64,000 bases of DNA from HyVt-337 sp964428895 (lineage in GTDB: Bacteria > Planctomycetota > Phycisphaerae > SM23-33): NCBI GenBank assembly GCA_964428895.1, contig CAYRZU010000002.1:36918-100917 (forward strand), given 5' to 3'. A program made the position numbers and the translations under genes. This document shows, in pieces, positions 1 through 7,679 of this stretch (positions are counted from its first letter, which is position 1; each line of letters starts with the position of its first letter). The notes below the pieces were generated by a model. It was given only the letters and a program-made list of their open reading frames with translations. It was not told the origin of the DNA and made no database searches.

Positions 1-2
1 CC

Positions 3-926
3 GGCGATGCGGTGCTCTTCGAGACCCCGACCGGCGGCGCTGGCGGGCAACTTGACGCCGACGGCGCGATCTACAACCCCGCTCGGGTGCCGGGCTCGAA
101 TCCGAACACGTGGGTGGCCCACGATTGGTACTGGGCCGATCAGGACCTCCCGGGCGGAACCGCGGCGCTTCCTTACCCGACCGACGGTGCGTCGGCCGGG
201 ACCGTTGACGGCACGTTGAGCTACAATAATGACTCGGCGACCGGTTATACCGGCGCCCTCACCAGTGGATTCGGCGGCTGGGGCCACGCCAATGGATGGC
301 CGTTCGGCGTCTCGCCTTCAACGGCTACGGTCGCCTTCCAACTGGAAGAGGCCGACGGCACGCACTACGGGTGGGTGGCCTTTCGCCACAACGGCGACCG
401 CGTCCACCAGTGGATTCACGGCTGGGCGTACCAGACCACGCCCTTCGTGGCGGCAGAGCTGACTTGGGATTCCAGCAGCGAACCGGGCGATTTCGACGGT
501 GACGGCGACGTGGACGCCGACGACATCGACATTCTCTGCGCCAACATGGGCGGCGACCTGGACCCCTACGATCTCGACGGCGACAGCGACGTCGATGAAG
601 ACGACATGGTCTTCCTGGTGGAGACCCTCGTGGAGTACGACTCCGACGGCGACGGGACTGCCGACGGGACCGGAACGTATCAGGGCGACTTCAACCTCGA
701 CGGCGTGGTCAACGCCACCGACCTGCAGATCATGAAGGGCGGCTTCGGCGCCACCGGCGGCTATGCCGACGGCAACGCCAATTGCGACACCGTGGTCAAC
801 GCCACCGATCTGCAGATCCTCAAGACCCATTTCGGCCTAACGGCTGCGGCCGTGCCCGAACCGCTGACGGTGGGCCTGTTAGGCCTGGGTACGCTCGGTC
901 TGCTGCGTCGAAGGGCCGAGGCCTAG
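3..926 (+). CDS. PEP-CTERM protein with dockerin-like repeats (5' partial)
   Basis: The frame is open to the window edge, so the N-terminus and any signal peptide lie upstream; 307 residues are visible. The first half looks like a beta-rich secreted domain with no family I can name. The second half carries Ca-binding dockerin-type loops (DGDGDVDADD, DGDSDVDEDD, then two copies of a VVNATDLQI helix). The C-terminus is a PEP-CTERM sorting signal: VPEP, a Gly/Leu transmembrane stretch, then RRR. Such signals are cut by an exosortase, so a cell-surface or exported location is inferred. It lies 118 bp upstream of a second protein with the same C-terminal architecture. The substrate is unknown. Confidence 0.8.
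   Translation, partial: GDAVLFETPTGGAGGQLDADGAIYNPARVPGSNPNTWVAHDWYWADQDLPGGTAALPYPTDGASAGTVDGTLSYNNDSATGYTGALTSGFGGWGHANGWPFGVSPSTATVAFQLEEADGTHYGWVAFRHNGDRVHQWIHGWAYQTTPFVAAELTWDSSSEPGDFDGDGDVDADDIDILCANMGGDLDPYDLDGDSDVDEDDMVFLVETLVEYDSDGDGTADGTGTYQGDFNLDGVVNATDLQIMKGGFGATGGYADGNANCDTVVNATDLQILKTHFGLTAAAVPEPLTVGLLGLGTLGLLRRRAEA
675..731 (+). repeat. 57-nt direct repeat, copy 1
   Basis: This stretch encodes the dockerin-like segment TYQGDFNLDGVVNATDLQ. It is identical base for base to 2794-2850 in the next gene, including third codon positions, which indicates recent duplication or gene conversion between the two C-terminal modules. Confidence 0.85.
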
Positions 927-940
927 ACGTCCAAGGCGAA

Positions 941-961
941 GGGCGGCGACGTGGGCCGCCC
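941..961 (+). terminator. GC stem-loop after the first gene
   Basis: A 7-bp perfect stem (GGGCGGC at 941-947, GCCGCCC at 955-961) with a 7-nt loop starts 14 nt after the stop codon. No T-tract follows, so a termination role is plausible only. Confidence 0.35.
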
Positions 962-1044
962 GCTGTTGTGTCCGGCCGGGGCGTGGTCGAACGCCGGTCG
1001 GCAAAGGGAGAGACGCTGCGCGGTCTCAATAAGGGAGCGACGTC

Positions 1045-2949
1045 ATGATCGAGCGAATTGTGGTGGTGCTGACGGTGGTTGGGGTATGCGCGGGGACGGG
1101 CTACGCGGGCTTGACCGCTACCGGGGACGTCACCCCGGCCGATCCGGCGACCTGGACGGACGCCACCTCCGTCTACGTGGGGCAGACCGGCACGGGGGCG
1201 GTGGACATCACCGCCGGGGACACCACCGATGCCTACGCCGCCCACGTGGGGGATGAATCAGGCGCCTCCGGAGAGGTCACGGTCGACGGCGCGGGGTCGA
1301 GCTGGGATATCGTCTACCCACTCCGGGTCGGCGATGAGGGCGACGGTCTCCTGACCATCACCAACGGCGGCACGGTCAGCAGCGGCAGCATGAACTACGT
1401 CGGGCGTATGGCCGGGTCGACGGGCGAGGTCAACATCGACGGGGCCGGCTCGTCGTGGACACACGACGGCCATATCTGGATCGGCGAATCTGGCCAGGGG
1501 GAAGTGAACGTCACCAACGGTGGGTCGTTCGTCAGCTACCATAGCGATGCCGGCACGATGGTCATGTTCGGTCTCTATGCTGATTCAGTTGGCTCGATCA
1601 CGGTTGACGGCCCCGGCTCGACCTGGACGGGGGACGCCGGGACCGGGCTCAGCGTCGGCGTATGGGGAAGCGGCACATTGAGCATCACCAACGGCGGCAG
1701 CGTAGCCTTGGGCGGCCTGTCGAGTTCTATCGGCCTCTACGCCGGGTCGACGAACGTGGCGACCGTGGATGGCACGGGGTCTCTGCTGGACCTACAGGGC
1801 TCGCTGTCTGTCGGTAGTGGCACGCTGAACGTCACCGACGGCGGCCAGGTCGACGTAGGACGTTCGTTGATCACGAGGCTGGGCGCGGCCAGCGAGATTC
1901 ACTTCGACAATGGGTCGGTCGAGGCCGGGGCGCTGTACGCGGCTCCGGGGCAACTGACCGGCGCGGGGATCGTCAACGCCCACGGCCTCGCCAGCGACCT
2001 CGACCTGGTCTTCGACAGCGTCGACGACCTCACGCAGACCTTCATCTGGGACGACCTGCCCGGGCAGGATGTTACCGTGAACCTGGACGTGGACGGCCAG
2101 GGCGGCCTGGGTGCCGGACACGACGGCGTCGGGTCCATGACGATTGCATCCGGCATGGACGTCACGTCGGTGGAAGGCATCATCGGCTACAACGCCGGCT
2201 CGAACGGCGCGGTCACGGTCGACGGGTCCGGCTCGGCCTGGCGGAACGACGTGGAACTGACCGTCGGCTGGGAGGGCGCCGCGACGCTGACGATCTCCGA
2301 CGACGCGCTCGTCACCGTTGGATCGTGGGGCTTGACCATCGACGAGAACAGCGACGGCGACAGCTTCGTCAACATGCGCGACGGCGGCATGTTGGCGCTG
2401 CGCGGGAACGCCGACGACTCGCTGGAGGATTTTCTGGACCTGATCGAAGGCACCGACGCCATCCGTTACTGGGACGGCGCCGCCGAAGACTGGGCCCCTC
2501 TTATCGGCGCGACCTACGGGGAGGACTACACCCTCGAATACATGACCGAAGGAGAACTACAGTATTTCACCGTGCTGACCGTTTCGGCCTCTGATGACCC
2601 GGGGATCACGGACGGCGACCTGGACGATGACGGTGACGCGGACGCCGACGACATCGACCTCCTCTGCGCCAACATGGGCGGGGACCTGGACCCGTACGAC
2701 CTCAACGAAGACGGTGTGGTGGACGAAGACGACATGATCTTCCACATCGAGATGCTTGTGGAGTGGGACAACGGGGTCGACAGCGGCGTCGGCACGTATC
2801 AGGGCGACTTCAACCTCGACGGCGTGGTCAACGCCACCGACCTGCAGATCCTCAAGGGCAACTTCGGGCAGGTCGCGGCGGCTGTTCCCGAACCGCTGAC
2901 GATGGGCTTGCTGAGCCTGGGCGGGTTGGCCCTTCTGCGGCGCCGGTAG
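1045..2949 (+). CDS. PEP-CTERM protein with T5SS/PEP-CTERM-associated repeats and dockerin-like domain
   Basis: A 634-residue exported protein. The start is supported by GGGAG upstream and an N-terminal signal peptide (MIERIVVVLTVV, small residues near 20-24). Residues about 50-480 contain repeated units of the form VDGxGSxW followed by LxVGxxGxGxLxITNGG, matching the repeat family shared by type V autotransporters and PEP-CTERM proteins and likely forming a beta-helix. A dockerin-like region with acidic DxDxDGxxD loops follows at about 520-605, then VPEPLTMGLL, a membrane segment and RRR. It is probably a surface or matrix structural protein. The dockerin part is nearly a copy of that in the preceding gene. 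Confidence 0.88.
   Translation: MIERIVVVLTVVGVCAGTGYAGLTATGDVTPADPATWTDATSVYVGQTGTGAVDITAGDTTDAYAAHVGDESGASGEVTVDGAGSSWDIVYPLRVGDEGDGLLTITNGGTVSSGSMNYVGRMAGSTGEVNIDGAGSSWTHDGHIWIGESGQGEVNVTNGGSFVSYHSDAGTMVMFGLYADSVGSITVDGPGSTWTGDAGTGLSVGVWGSGTLSITNGGSVALGGLSSSIGLYAGSTNVATVDGTGSLLDLQGSLSVGSGTLNVTDGGQVDVGRSLITRLGAASEIHFDNGSVEAGALYAAPGQLTGAGIVNAHGLASDLDLVFDSVDDLTQTFIWDDLPGQDVTVNLDVDGQGGLGAGHDGVGSMTIASGMDVTSVEGIIGYNAGSNGAVTVDGSGSAWRNDVELTVGWEGAATLTISDDALVTVGSWGLTIDENSDGDSFVNMRDGGMLALRGNADDSLEDFLDLIEGTDAIRYWDGAAEDWAPLIGATYGEDYTLEYMTEGELQYFTVLTVSASDDPGITDGDLDDDGDADADDIDLLCANMGGDLDPYDLNEDGVVDEDDMIFHIEMLVEWDNGVDSGVGTYQGDFNLDGVVNATDLQILKGNFGQVAAAVPEPLTMGLLSLGGLALLRRR
2794..2850 (+). repeat. 57-nt direct repeat, copy 2
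   Basis: Identical to 675-731; it encodes the second dockerin-like helix region just before the PEP-CTERM signal. Confidence 0.85.
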
Positions 2950-2954
2950 GAGTG

Positions 2955-3851
2955 TCAGTCCAGCAGGACCGGATTGGTCCACGCCTTGCCGCCGGCGCGG
3001 TCGGTGACGACCGCCCGTACGAACGGCCAGTGTGGCCGGGGGATGGTGTGTCCGCTGATTCCTCTGCCTTTCGCGGGCCCCCGGCGCACGGCCTTTTTGG
3101 CGCCCGGGCCGAGCAGGGAGATGGTCGCGCAGGACGAGCAGCGAAGTTCAACCGTCTCGGCCGTGACGCGGAAATCCTTGATCTCCGGACCGGTCGACGC
3201 GTAGCAGGCGCCGGCCCGGATCGCCGATAGGACCGAGCGCGTCGACAGCGACTTCATCTTCAGCCACGTCCATGCGGTCGCCACGTCCGCTTCGGTGTGC
3301 GCGTCGTCGGTCGCGATGGCGGGCAAGTAGATACCCGCGTTCAGCCCCGCCGCCCATTCACGCTCGCGGTCGCCGCCACCGGTCCCCTGTTGATGCGAGG
3401 CCCACAGCTCGAACGCCGCCAAAGCGGGTGTATCCGCCAGAAGCTGTGGCCTGACGTTCACGCCGGGCGGATGCGCCAGGATCGCGATGCCCCCGAGGTC
3501 CTCGATCTGCTGGATGCACGCCCGAACATCCTTCTGGGCCGCACGCGACACGGGGTACCCGTGCGGAACGCCCAAGCCCACGATGTGATGATTCCGGCAC
3601 CGGTGGCCCGGATACAGCGGGTGTAGCTCAATGCCGTTGATGACCAGAAATCCCCGGCCGCCCAATCCCCGGACATCGTTCGACCGCTCGTGATCGGTCA
3701 AGGCCAGAACATCGTAGCCCTTCTTCCGATAGAGCTCGGCGGCGGCCTCCACCGACCACGCGCCGTCCGATGAACGGGTATGCGTGTGCAGGGAGGCCCG
3801 ATACCACTTGCCCGGTAACTCGAACGGATTGGTCAATGGTCTGCTGGTCAT
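2955..3851 (-). CDS. PHP-domain (CehA/McbA-like) metallohydrolase
   Basis: A 298-residue protein whose start is set by GGGAG before the ATG and by alignment with its divergent neighbour (both begin NPFELPGKWY). PHP metal-site motifs are visible: HTHTRSSDG (H22, H24), ALTDHE, an ILAHP segment and a late TDDAH. The family is a trinuclear-metal hydrolase fold acting on phosphoesters or, in CehA/McbA members, carbamate-type esters; the actual substrate is unknown. There is no signal peptide, so it is likely cytosolic. A C-terminal beta module of about 80 residues ends in KAWTNP. It is divergently paired with the paralogue at 4002, sharing a 150-bp intergenic region. A longer in-frame open frame extends upstream to 5615 but is antisense to two real genes. 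Confidence 0.85.
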   Translation of the reverse strand: MTSRPLTNPFELPGKWYRASLHTHTRSSDGAWSVEAAAELYRKKGYDVLALTDHERSNDVRGLGGRGFLVINGIELHPLYPGHRCRNHHIVGLGVPHGYPVSRAAQKDVRACIQQIEDLGGIAILAHPPGVNVRPQLLADTPALAAFELWASHQQGTGGGDREREWAAGLNAGIYLPAIATDDAHTEADVATAWTWLKMKSLSTRSVLSAIRAGACYASTGPEIKDFRVTAETVELRCSSCATISLLGPGAKKAVRRGPAKGRGISGHTIPRPHWPFVRAVVTDRAGGKAWTNPVLLD

Positions 3852-4001
3852 CGTTGTTTCACTCCCGCGGCAATCTGACCGGAGAGGCCTCGCCGGGCAA
3901 GGAAAAACCGAAACGCCCAGGCCCGAGCGCCCGCTCGGTTGACATCGGGCGGGGCGGCGCAGTAGAAGCTCTTTCGGTGACGACCACGCGGAAGGGCCCC
4001 A

Positions 4002-4919
4002 ATGAAACCGACTTTCACAAATCCGTTCGAATTGCCCGGCAAGTGGTACAAGGGCAACTTCCATTGTCATACCCGGACCTCCGACGGCGGCGTGTGGGTC
4101 GAAGACGCCGTCCGGATGTACCGCGAGCATGGGTACAACGTGCTGGCTGTCACCGACCACATCAACACCAACGATATCAGCGGGCTGTCCGACAAGAAGA
4201 TGCTGGTGCTCAACGGGGCTGAGTTGCATCCGCCGTTCCATAAGCGCGTGAACCCAATCGTGGAGTACCACATCTGCGCGATCGGTCTCAAGCACGGCCA
4301 TCCGTTCACGCGGAAGATGTGGGGGAACGTGCAGGATTGCCTGGACCACATTCACGCGTTCGGCGCGGTAGCCATCATCGCCCATCCCAAGGACGTCAGC
4401 TTGGACCCCGTTACGGAAATGGTGGGCCTCAAGCACGTGGCCGCCGTGGAAGTCTGGACCAGCCTCTCCGAGATCGACATGGACCACGGCGAGGCCGAGG
4501 ATGACTGGGCCGAGTGCATGGAGCATGGGATGTTCCTGGCGGCCACCGGGTCCGACGACGCCCACTGGGCCCCGCGGCACGGCTGGTCGGAGGCCTTCGG
4601 CGCGTGGACCATGCTCAAGATGCCGTCGCTGACCGAAGCCAACGTCCTGCAGGCCCTGAGGACCGGTGCGTGCTACGCCTCCGGCGGGCCGACCGTGACG
4701 GACTTCCGGGTCGTCGACGGCCAGGCGATCATCAAGTGCTCGCCCGTCACGCGAATCCACTTCAAGTTCGGTCGGCACGAACGGAAGAACCGTTGGGCCA
4801 AGCTGGATAAGACCATCCGAGGCTTCACGGCGGACGTGTCCGACTGGGAGTGGGTGCGGGCGGTGGTCGTCGACGCCGACAACCGCAAGGCCTGGACCAA
4901 TCCGATTCCGATCCGGTAG
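4002..4919 (+). CDS. PHP-domain (CehA/McbA-like) metallohydrolase
   Basis: A 305-residue paralogue of the minus-strand gene at 2955-3851. It has the PHP ligands HCHTRTSDGG (H21, H23), AVTDHI, IIAHP and a late SDDAH, followed by a C-terminal beta module ending AWTNPIP. No signal peptide is present. It sits 27 bp before an Old Yellow Enzyme-type gene on the same strand and may be co-transcribed with it. Its last 66 codons have a near-copy at 7457-7653, a remnant of a third paralogue. The substrate cannot be deduced. Confidence 0.87.
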   Translation: MKPTFTNPFELPGKWYKGNFHCHTRTSDGGVWVEDAVRMYREHGYNVLAVTDHINTNDISGLSDKKMLVLNGAELHPPFHKRVNPIVEYHICAIGLKHGHPFTRKMWGNVQDCLDHIHAFGAVAIIAHPKDVSLDPVTEMVGLKHVAAVEVWTSLSEIDMDHGEAEDDWAECMEHGMFLAATGSDDAHWAPRHGWSEAFGAWTMLKMPSLTEANVLQALRTGACYASGGPTVTDFRVVDGQAIIKCSPVTRIHFKFGRHERKNRWAKLDKTIRGFTADVSDWEWVRAVVVDADNRKAWTNPIPIR

Positions 4920-4946
4920 GGCCGCCTGGTTACAGGAAGCTAGACC

Positions 4947-5957
4947 ATGAGTTGTCTCTTCACACCTACCACCATCGGCCCGGTGACGGTCAAGAACCGC
5001 TTTGTCCGCAGCGCCACCGGCGAGTGGATGTCGCGAAAGGACGGCAAGATTCAGGATCGGCTGGTTCCGATGTACGAGGGTCTGTCGGCCGGCGGGGTCG
5101 GGCTGTTCATCACCGGGCATATGTTCGTGCACGAGGACTGGCCCTGCCATCCGCGCCAAACCGGCATCTACAGCGACGATCATCTGGCGGGCTTGCGGCG
5201 AATGGCGGAGGCGTCCACGTACAACGACACCCGCGCCGTGGCGCAGATCAACTACGTCGGCCGCAAGCCGCACGAGATGACGCCGGCTGAAATCGAAGAG
5301 GCCCGTGACGCCTTCGTCGCCGCTGCCCAGCGCGCGGTTGACGCCGGTTTCGACGGCGTGCAAATCCACGCCTCGCACGGGTATCTGATTAGTTGCTTCC
5401 TGACCCCGTCGGAGAACCAGCGGGACGACGCGTACGGCGCCGGCCCCGACGGCCGGCGCAAGCTGCTGCTGGACGTGGCCGAGCGGGTCAGAGACCAAAT
5501 CGGGCCCGAAAGCGTCCTCTGCTGCAAGCTGGGCTCCGTCGACGGGCGTGACAACAGCCTGCCGCTTGAAGAGACCGTCGAGACGGCCAGGCAACTGGAG
5601 GCGTTGGGCCTGCACGCGCTGGAGCTATCGACGACACTACGGGGCGACCATCTGCACCCGATCATGGAGGGCGTCGACTCGGTCGAAAAGGAAGCCTACC
5701 TGATGCGGGAGACCGTAGCCGTCAAGGAGGCGGTCGGCATTCCAGTGATGCAGGTGGGGGGGCTAAGGACGCTGTCCCGCATGGAGCAGATGGTTTCCGA
5801 GGGCACGTGCGACATGGTCAGCCTATGCCGGCCGTTCCTCCGCGAGCCCGACGTCGTCAACAAGTTCCGGGAGGGTGCGGCCACGCGCTCAGCCTGCATC
5901 TCCTGCAACAAGTGCCTCAACCGCCGCGGTAGCAAGTGCATCTTCGACGAGGCGTGA
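4947..5957 (+). CDS. NADH:flavin oxidoreductase, Old Yellow Enzyme family
   Basis: A 336-residue FMN-dependent TIM-barrel reductase. Family signatures are KNRFVRSA near the N-terminus, QINYVGR, the catalytic segment GVQIHASHGYL with SENQRDDAYG after it, and MQVGGLR in the phosphate-binding region. It ends with a cysteine group (CISCNKCLNRRGSKC) like the 4Fe-4S site of 2,4-dienoyl-CoA reductase-type members, but it lacks their long C-terminal NAD(P)/FAD domain. It would reduce an activated C=C bond; the substrate is unknown. It is probably co-transcribed with the PHP gene 27 bp upstream. Confidence 0.88.
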   Translation: MSCLFTPTTIGPVTVKNRFVRSATGEWMSRKDGKIQDRLVPMYEGLSAGGVGLFITGHMFVHEDWPCHPRQTGIYSDDHLAGLRRMAEASTYNDTRAVAQINYVGRKPHEMTPAEIEEARDAFVAAAQRAVDAGFDGVQIHASHGYLISCFLTPSENQRDDAYGAGPDGRRKLLLDVAERVRDQIGPESVLCCKLGSVDGRDNSLPLEETVETARQLEALGLHALELSTTLRGDHLHPIMEGVDSVEKEAYLMRETVAVKEAVGIPVMQVGGLRTLSRMEQMVSEGTCDMVSLCRPFLREPDVVNKFREGAATRSACISCNKCLNRRGSKCIFDEA

Positions 5958-5970
5958 GCCTCTGCCCCGA

Positions 5971-5996
5971 GCGGCGACGCCTACCGGCGTTGCCGC
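5971..5996 (+). terminator. Stem-loop between convergent genes
   Basis: An 11-bp stem (5971-5981 with 5986-5996, one G-T pair) closes a 4-nt loop 14 bp after the oxidoreductase stop; CTTCTC follows on the plus strand. It overlaps the last codons of the convergent SBBP gene, so it could end plus-strand transcripts. Confidence 0.5.
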
Positions 5997-7240
5997 CTTC
6001 TCAACAACGCTCCCGCACCCAGCGCCAGGAACGCCGCGGAGGCGGGCTCGGGGACCTCGCCGACAAAGGCGTCCCACTGACCTGCGTTGGGGCCGGCGAG
6101 GTCGCCTTCCGTATAGCCCGTGAAGAAAACGCCGTCCGAACCGTCGGCCGAGACGCCAAACCCCCTGTCGTCATCGCTGGTTCCCGACTGATACGTCCAC
6201 ACGACATTGCCGTTGGCATCGTACTTGCGCACAAAGACGTCATCGCCGCCGGCGTTGGCCGGTCCCAGGCTGCCCTCGGTCGTCCCCGACACGTAGACCC
6301 CTCCGGCGCCGTCGGCTGCGACGCCGTAGCTCCGTTCGTCGCCGCTGGTGCCGAATTGCCGCGTCCACACCGCATTGCCGTCGGCATCGTACTTCCGCAC
6401 GTAGGCGTCCATCCCGCCGGCATTGGGCCTTTCCAGGTCGCCGCCGGTCCAACCGGACACATAGACGTTCCCCATGCCGTCGGCCGAGACGCCATAGCCC
6501 GCGGCCGACCCGTATGACCTGTACCAGACCTCATTGCCGTTGGCATCGTACCTGGCGACCCATGCTTGGCTGATACCTACGTGGTTGCCGCCTGCGTATC
6601 CGGACGCGTAGACGCCCCCTTGCCCGTCCGGGGCGATGCCGCCGTAGCTGGTCTCGCCGACCGGCATCGCCGTCCAAACCAGGTTGCCGCCGGCGTCGTA
6701 CTTGCTAAGGAAAGCCTCGTCGGTGGTCGCATTCCAACCGGACGTATAGACGTTACCCAAGCCGTCGGCCGTGACCCCGCTACCCCAATAGGACGCCGTC
6801 CCCGCTTGCGTGGTCCAGACGTGATTGCCGCCGGCGTCGTACTTGCTCACGAATGCGCCGCCGCTCCCGGTGGCGCCCGGCAGGGCGCCGCCTGCCTTGC
6901 CGGCGAGGTAGACGTTGCCGGAACCATCGGCGTAGACGCCGCCCCCGCCGCCGGTATCGTACCCGGCCGAACCGAACTGACGGGTCCATATGAGTTGGCC
7001 GCTGGTGCTGTATTTGCTGATGAAGGCGTCCTTGTCTCCGGCGTTGGGCCCGGCCAGGCTGCCTTCAGTCCAGCCGGTGGTGTAGACGCTGCCCGCCCCG
7101 TCGGACGAAACGGCGTAGCTCCAGTCGTTGCTGCTCGTGCCGAATTGCTGCATCCACGCGACACCTTGAGCCCCGGCCGACCCGGCGCAAACCAGCACCA
7201 TCACGGTAATTACGAAAACGCTCCAGAGGATACGGCACAT
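5981..7240 (-). CDS. SBBP-repeat beta-propeller protein with PEP-CTERM signal
   Basis: A 419-residue exported protein. A clear signal peptide (MCRILWSVFVITVMVLV, cut near AGA-QG) precedes seven or so repeats with the pattern KYDxxGNxVWTxQFG then GVxxDGxGxVYxxGxT, the SBBP seven-residue-rich propeller repeat. It ends VPEPASAAFLALG, a membrane stretch and RRRQRR. A surface-displayed propeller is inferred; no enzymatic motif is visible. It is paralogous to the gene at 54206-55522. The leader contains a GC hairpin at 7272-7287. GAGGAGAG lies upstream of the ATG as a ribosome-binding site. Confidence 0.87.
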   Translation of the reverse strand: MCRILWSVFVITVMVLVCAGSAGAQGVAWMQQFGTSSNDWSYAVSSDGAGSVYTTGWTEGSLAGPNAGDKDAFISKYSTSGQLIWTRQFGSAGYDTGGGGGVYADGSGNVYLAGKAGGALPGATGSGGAFVSKYDAGGNHVWTTQAGTASYWGSGVTADGLGNVYTSGWNATTDEAFLSKYDAGGNLVWTAMPVGETSYGGIAPDGQGGVYASGYAGGNHVGISQAWVARYDANGNEVWYRSYGSAAGYGVSADGMGNVYVSGWTGGDLERPNAGGMDAYVRKYDADGNAVWTRQFGTSGDERSYGVAADGAGGVYVSGTTEGSLGPANAGGDDVFVRKYDANGNVVWTYQSGTSDDDRGFGVSADGSDGVFFTGYTEGDLAGPNAGQWDAFVGEVPEPASAAFLALGAGALLRRRQRR

Positions 7241-7271
7241 GATCTCCCACTCTCCTCTCCGTTGGCCACTC

Positions 7272-7287
7272 GGCGGCTCGGGCCGCC
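7272..7287 (-). other. GC hairpin in the leader of the SBBP gene
   Basis: A 6-bp perfect stem (GGCGGC/GCCGCC) with a 4-nt loop lies about 30-45 nt upstream of the SBBP start codon. It could affect translation or processing of the leader; function is unproven. Confidence 0.3.
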
Positions 7288-7356
7288 TGTCCCTTTTCCA
7301 CCAACCTGCTCATGTTACCACAGTTGGGGCGTTCTTCAAGCCCGATCCCCCGACGG

Positions 7357-7455
7357 TCAGACCGCCGGCAGCGCGCCCGGGCGGCGCAACTCGTCTTGGC
7401 CCTTGCCGACGTCGACGGCGTTGACCGGCACGCCTTGTTTGACCGCCTCGGCGGC
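7357..7455 (-). pseudogene. C-terminal remnant of an FAD-dependent oxidoreductase
   Basis: Read on the minus strand this gives AAEAVKQGVPVNAVDVG followed by 15 more residues and a stop. It matches the C-terminus of the flavoprotein at 12867-14264 (AAEAVKQAVPVNAVDVG) almost residue for residue, up to a stop at a similar place. Everything N-terminal is missing: at 7455/7456 the sequence switches abruptly to a fragment of an unrelated gene. It is a dead 3' end. Confidence 0.75.
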
Positions 7456-7456
7456 C

Positions 7457-7653
7457 AGGCGATCATCAACTGCTCGCCCGTCGAGCGAATCCACTTCAAG
7501 TTCGGCCGACACGAACGGTTGAACCGCTGGGCCAAACTGGATAAGACCATTGGCGGCTTGACCGCGGACGTCTCAGGCTGGGACGGGCCCGGGCGGTCGA
7601 AAGTCGACGCCGCCAACCGCAAGGCCTGGGCCAATCCGATTCCCGTCGCCTGA
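7457..7653 (+). pseudogene. C-terminal remnant of a PHP metallohydrolase
   Basis: About 66 codons from QAIINCSPVERIHFKFG to a TGA are a close copy of the last 66 codons of the intact PHP gene at 4002-4919 (QAIIKCSPVTRIHFKFG), at both nucleotide and protein level. The catalytic N-terminal 240 residues are absent. The fragment abuts the opposite-strand flavoprotein remnant, and the ceramidase-like gene starts 26 bp downstream. Confidence 0.82.
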
Positions 7654-7679
7654 GGCGACTCAGTTGAAAGGGCCTTCCA

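Noticed and set aside
675..2850. Insertion sequence suggested by the 57-nt repeats
   Set aside because: The repeats are coding, in frame and part of matching protein modules; no transposase or target duplication is present.
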